Shown one piece after another: positions 60,634 through 64,000 of a stretch of DNA of 64,000 nt. Origin of the DNA: Rhizobium terrae (GTDB lineage: Bacteria > Pseudomonadota > Alphaproteobacteria > Rhizobiales > Rhizobiaceae); assembly GCF_003425685.1 (NCBI RefSeq), contig NZ_QJKM01000008.1, forward strand, positions 275,125 to 339,124, given 5' to 3'. Both the position numbers and the translations under genes were made by a program. Position 1 is the stretch's first letter; every line of letters starts with the position of its first letter. The notes beneath the pieces were generated by a model. That model was not told the origin of the DNA. It did no database searches and saw only the letters and a program-made list of their open reading frames with translations.

Positions 60634-61766
60634 GAGCAGCCTTGACGATTACACGACGCAGTTTCTGTGCTTCCCTGGCCGCCGCGAGTCTTCTTTCGAC
60701 GATCGATCATGCTGGGGCGGACCAATCCGTCACGATCATAGACATGGCGGGGCGCGAGGTGCATCTCCCCGCGCTACCGAAAAGGATCGTCCTGCTCGAA
60801 GCACATGATCTCCTGACCATGTCCCTCCTGCATCCCGATCCCGCCTCTCTTGTCGTTGGCTGGGCCGCCGTCGATCGCATCGACAGCGAGCTTCTGGAAA
60901 AACGCCTCGCCAATGGCCACACGATCAGCGTTGTTGGCCAACAATCTCCCGACACCATCTCGCTGGAGGGGCTGATCGGTCTGGCACCCGATCTCGTTGT
61001 GACGACCTCCTTCATGACGCCGCAAGGCAACGGCGACTCCATAGTGGAACGGCTGAGACAATTCGGCATTCCCGTCGTCTTTGGCGATGCGTCGAGCAAT
61101 ACGATCACCGGCGAGCAGGGGTCGGATCCTGTTGCCGAACTCAAGACTTCGATGAAAATGTGGGGCGCGCTTCTCGGTGCATCGGCCAAAGCCGATGCGT
61201 TCATTTCCTTCTTTGAACGGGAATTGGCGGGGATCACCGCGCGCATCTCGGGTGCGAAACCCGTCACGACCTATCTGGAGGTTCAGTCCACCCTTGACGA
61301 TTGCTGCTGGGCAGCGGGAAGAAAGGTCTGGGGCGATCTGCTGGCACTGGCCGGAGGCCAGCCTTTGCCGGGTGTGACCGCGCCGTGGTTCGAGAAGCTT
61401 TCCCTCGAATATTTGCTGGCCACGCCGCATGAGGTCTATATCGCCTCGGGCGGCGGGTGGATATCGGGCGGGCGCCCCCCGATCGGGCCCGGGATTGACC
61501 CGGCGCTGGGCAGGCAAGGATTACAGCGCCTGATCGAAGGCAGGCCTGCCTTTGAACATTTGCCAAGCGTTCGCGCGAAGCGCGTTCACGGAATCTGGAC
61601 CGGGCTGATCACCAATCTGCCGCTTAACATCCTCTTCGTGGCTCAAACCGCCAAATGGCTTCATCCCGAACGATGCACTGATCTCGACCTGGCGGCGATC
61701 CTCAACACCATCAACCGCGAGTTCGCAGCGTTTCCCATCGAGGGGCCATTGTGGGCCTCGATCTGA
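60630..61766 (+). CDS. Iron-siderophore ABC transporter substrate-binding protein
   Basis: A GTG at 60630 overlaps the receptor stop (GTGA); a TTG at 60642 is an alternative. The N-terminus ITRRSFCASLAAASLLSTID has a twin arginine and hydrophobic core, so it is probably Tat-exported. The mature protein is a FepB/FhuD-type periplasmic_binding_2 protein: VTIIDMAGREVHLPALPKRI, LEGLIGLAPDLVVTTSFM, and the late RAKRVHGIWTGLI. No permease or ATPase genes are present before the recombinase, so the inner-membrane step must be supplied elsewhere. Confidence 0.85.
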   Translation: MRAALTITRRSFCASLAAASLLSTIDHAGADQSVTIIDMAGREVHLPALPKRIVLLEAHDLLTMSLLHPDPASLVVGWAAVDRIDSELLEKRLANGHTISVVGQQSPDTISLEGLIGLAPDLVVTTSFMTPQGNGDSIVERLRQFGIPVVFGDASSNTITGEQGSDPVAELKTSMKMWGALLGASAKADAFISFFERELAGITARISGAKPVTTYLEVQSTLDDCCWAAGRKVWGDLLALAGGQPLPGVTAPWFEKLSLEYLLATPHEVYIASGGGWISGGRPPIGPGIDPALGRQGLQRLIEGRPAFEHLPSVRAKRVHGIWTGLITNLPLNILFVAQTAKWLHPERCTDLDLAAILNTINREFAAFPIEGPLWASI

Positions 61767-61768
61767 TA

Positions 61769-62905
61769 ATGGAGCCACTCCAAATGCCACCGTCTGCCAG
61801 CAAACGATATCAGGCAAGCGCTGTCGTGCAATTTGCCAAAATCAGCGAATATCTTGAGGCGATTGTCGATTCGATCGCTACCCATGACATGACCGTCGAA
61901 GAGGCCGATGGAATTCACCATATCCGCTCACCCTTCGGGGATGCCACGTTCGAAGCTGTCGAAAATGGCTTCAGACTGACGGCCGGCGCCCCGGACACGG
62001 GTGGTCTCAACCGGCTTAAGCATGCTCTCGTCGGACCGATCGGGTTTATCGCGTCGCGAGAGAAACTGAAAATCGAATGGGAAGGTGACCATGCGGAACC
62101 CGCGCTGCCCGCCGATCTCCGTATCCTGCATGTGAAATCCATCGAAGACATTACACCCCGTTTGCGCCGGATCGTTTTTGGGGGGGAGAACCTGGAACGG
62201 TACGATCGCGATGACCAGCTGCACTGTCGACTCGTCTTCCAGCCGCGTGGCATCGCCGAACCGCGGTGGCCTATGCTCGACCACCGCGGCCATGTCGTCT
62301 GGCCGGATGACAAAGCTGTTCCGACGCGCGTGTACACGATCCGGCACATCGACCCCGCAAGGCAGGAAATCGCAGTCGACTTTGCCCTCCACACGAAGCC
62401 CGGCCCCGCAACCCGGTGGGCGATCGATGCACAGTTGGGCGACATTGTCGGGATCCTCGGCCCTGCCGCCAACGGTCCAAAACATGCGGAATTCTATGTC
62501 CTGTTCGGAGACGAGACGGCAATACCTGGAATCGCCAGGATTCTTGAATCGCTCCCTACCGGGGTTACCGGCCATGCTTTCATCGAGGTCGACGCGAAAG
62601 CCGACGAATTGGCGCTTCGTTGTCCCAACGGCATATCGACGGTCTGGCTGCATCGAGGCGGCGCCGAGCCGGGCACGACAACCTTGCTGGAGGATGCCCT
62701 GCGCGCGGTTCATTGGCCCGTAATGCTGGAGACCGCCTTTGTCTGGGGCGGCTGCGAACACAAGGCGTTCAGTGCTATTTACCGGCATCTGAAAAGGAAT
62801 ATCGGACTTTCCCGCGATCGCTTTGTGCTCTACTCACACTGGCATAGGCACCTCAGCGAAGAAGAAATTATCGCCACAGGAGCAGAGGCATATCTGCCAC
62901 AGTGA
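61769..62905 (+). CDS. DUF2218 domain fused to siderophore-interacting FAD protein
   Basis: The ATG at 61769 gives 378 aa; a GTG at 61751 overlapping the binding-protein gene is possible. Residues about 1-100 form a DUF2218 domain (HDMTVEEADGIHHIRSPFGD, ATFEAVENGFRLTA). The rest is a siderophore-interacting protein: FAD_binding_9 (TRVYTIRHIDPARQEIAVDF, RWAIDAQLGDIVGILGPA) and the SIP NAD(P)H domain (EFYVLFGDETAIPGIARILE, FVWGGCEHKAFSAIYRHLKR). Such reductases release iron from ferric siderophores in the cytoplasm. Third gene of the receptor-binding protein-reductase unit. Confidence 0.88.
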   Translation: MEPLQMPPSASKRYQASAVVQFAKISEYLEAIVDSIATHDMTVEEADGIHHIRSPFGDATFEAVENGFRLTAGAPDTGGLNRLKHALVGPIGFIASREKLKIEWEGDHAEPALPADLRILHVKSIEDITPRLRRIVFGGENLERYDRDDQLHCRLVFQPRGIAEPRWPMLDHRGHVVWPDDKAVPTRVYTIRHIDPARQEIAVDFALHTKPGPATRWAIDAQLGDIVGILGPAANGPKHAEFYVLFGDETAIPGIARILESLPTGVTGHAFIEVDAKADELALRCPNGISTVWLHRGGAEPGTTTLLEDALRAVHWPVMLETAFVWGGCEHKAFSAIYRHLKRNIGLSRDRFVLYSHWHRHLSEEEIIATGAEAYLPQ

Positions 62906-63008
62906 ATGAGTGGCGTTTGCTTACGGATTTCGATTGAAGCCGAAGGTGAAGAATCCTCCAGCTCTTGCTGAGGCTTCCTACTGGCGGTCCAGCAGGGGAG
63001 GGGGCGTT

Positions 63009-64000
63009 TTAAAGTCCCGCGGCTTTTGTCAGATTGACCCTGAATCGGTCACGCCGGCGCTGGTAGCGACGGGTCATTTCGGCCGAGGCGTGTCCAAGCT
63101 GCTTCTGAACATAACGCTCGTCGACCTCGGCCGAGGAGGCGAGACCGGCGCGCAGCGAGTGGCCGGAAAACTTCAGTCCGCGCTCGATCTCCGGAAGGTC
63201 GCCGCGGATGCCGGCGGCGAGCGCCGTCTTCTTGACCAGACGCGCCACCTCCTGATCGTTGAGGCGATCGGGACCGACATCCTTGCCCTTTCCGGTGACG
63301 CGGCGGAAGAGGGGGCCTTTGGCAATCCGCGCAAACTTGATCCAGGTTTTGACGGCGGTGACCGGGCAGGTGGCGTCGGACGAGCCGCGGCCGATCTCTA
63401 CCTCACGCCAGCCGGTTTTTCCACGCAAGGTGATGAGCAGGCCCTTGTCAAAAATCTCGATCCAGCCCGAAGAATCCTCGGTCTGGTCGCGGCCGAGATC
63501 CAGCCCGGTAATTTCTGAGCGACGCAGGCCGCCGGCGAAACCGATCAGCAGCATGGTGCGGTCGCGCAGGCCGCGCAGAGAACCCCGATCGAGGGTTTCC
63601 AGCATGGCGATCAGGTCCTCCGGCAGGAGCGCTTCCTTCTGCCGCGGCGGGGCGGCGTGCTTGTTGCGGATGCCGGCCATCACGGTGGCGATGGCGCGGT
63701 TCTTGCGATCGAGCGGCATGCCACGCTGGGCACAGTTCCAGCTGATCGCGGCGAGGCGCCGCTCGATGGTGGAAACCGTGTTTGGTTTCATGCCACGTTC
63801 TGCCGTGCCCGATGCACAGGCGGTGATATAAAGCCCGACCAACTGCGGATCCGGGGGGAGGGGAGACAAGTTCTGGCGGCGGCACCAGGCGGCAAAATGC
63901 TTCCAGTCGGCGGCATAAGCCCGCCGCGTGTTGGCGGAGGAGGCCGCTTCGACGTAACCACGCGCCCGATCGGCGAGGCTTTCGAGGTGCGCCGGCAAGG
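63009..64000 (-). CDS. Tyrosine recombinase / phage-type integrase (N-terminus outside window)
   Basis: The frame is open to the window edge; a TTG at 63998 would be an unsupported start, so a few N-terminal residues probably lie beyond. The SAM-like core-binding domain (SSANTRRAYAADWKHFAAWC) is followed by the catalytic domain with Arg in GFAGGLRRSEITGLDL, HSLRAG (His and Arg), and GHASAEMTRRYQRR with the nucleophile Tyr. All key residues are present, so it may be active. It marks the edge of, or lies in, the accessory region carrying the siderophore genes. Confidence 0.88.
   Translation of the reverse strand, partial: LPAHLESLADRARGYVEAASSANTRRAYAADWKHFAAWCRRQNLSPLPPDPQLVGLYITACASGTAERGMKPNTVSTIERRLAAISWNCAQRGMPLDRKNRAIATVMAGIRNKHAAPPRQKEALLPEDLIAMLETLDRGSLRGLRDRTMLLIGFAGGLRRSEITGLDLGRDQTEDSSGWIEIFDKGLLITLRGKTGWREVEIGRGSSDATCPVTAVKTWIKFARIAKGPLFRRVTGKGKDVGPDRLNDQEVARLVKKTALAAGIRGDLPEIERGLKFSGHSLRAGLASSAEVDERYVQKQLGHASAEMTRRYQRRRDRFRVNLTKAAGL

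Overview
The window is GC-rich, gene-dense alphaproteobacterial DNA. Its content points to Rhizobiaceae (Rhizobium/Agrobacterium/Ensifer-like): a fused carnitine dehydrogenase-thioesterase, a divergent pcaIJF/pcaR locus, an AztD zinc chaperone, a tripartite tricarboxylate transporter with several binding proteins, and many of the intergenic mosaic hairpins common in this family. No rRNA, tRNA or CRISPR array was seen. Most genes are intact and packed in operons, often with 4-nt stop/start overlaps.

Layout. (1) 1-9355: the end of a Rieske oxygenase gene, a GFA-family protein, an acetyltransferase, then a minus-strand operon for quaternary amines. It encodes a BKACE, a carnitine dehydrogenase-thioesterase fusion, an acyl-CoA dehydrogenase, an ADP-forming acyl-CoA synthetase and an enoyl-CoA hydratase, divergent from a CdhR/GlxA-type regulator. 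Together these could take gamma-butyrobetaine and L-carnitine to glycine betaine. (2) 9359-20261: two tiny membrane or secreted proteins, then a phenylpropanoid module with a double acyl-CoA dehydrogenase fusion, two hydroxycinnamoyl-CoA hydratase-lyase paralogues, an aldehyde dehydrogenase, an ADP-forming (FerA-like) acyl-CoA synthetase, an SDR, a LuxR-type regulator and a VOC protein. (3) 20583-36280: a catabolic region of unknown substrate with a hydrolase, a flavin monooxygenase, tctBA plus three tandem tctC genes, and a six-gene minus-strand operon (Rieske ferredoxin, unknown 111-aa protein, amidohydrolase, ThDP enzyme, 2-hydroxyacid dehydrogenase, class II aldolase) divergent from an IclR regulator; a MarR regulator follows. 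This is the best candidate for an undescribed pathway.

(4) 36300-49283: an ECF42-type sigma factor with a frameshifted DGPF partner and a candidate self-promoter, a CHASE4 histidine kinase with a single-domain response regulator, a RES/Xre toxin-antitoxin pair, an S10 peptidase, a DEAD-box helicase, an L,D-transpeptidase, RecX, a truncated hemoglobin, and an SDR/AraC pair. (5) 49449-53177: pcaF, pcaJ, pcaI and divergent pcaR, the last steps of the beta-ketoadipate pathway, which would receive protocatechuate-derived carbon from module 2; the ring-cleavage genes are not in the window. (6) 53321-54594: aztD behind a Zur-box-like palindrome.

(7) 54600-64000: an accessory tail with signs of gain and decay. 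It holds a WGR-domain gene and a decayed second copy sharing an unusual palindrome over the stop codon, an AAA ATPase whose start overlaps the end of a truncated serine recombinase, a TetR regulator, a siderophore receptor gene with a 1-nt frameshift, a ferric-siderophore binding protein, a DUF2218-siderophore reductase fusion, and a tyrosine recombinase running off the window end.

Two genes (DGPF and the TonB receptor) each look broken by a single missing base. These could be real mutations or assembly errors. All functional assignments are from reading the protein sequences and from family knowledge; no searches were run.
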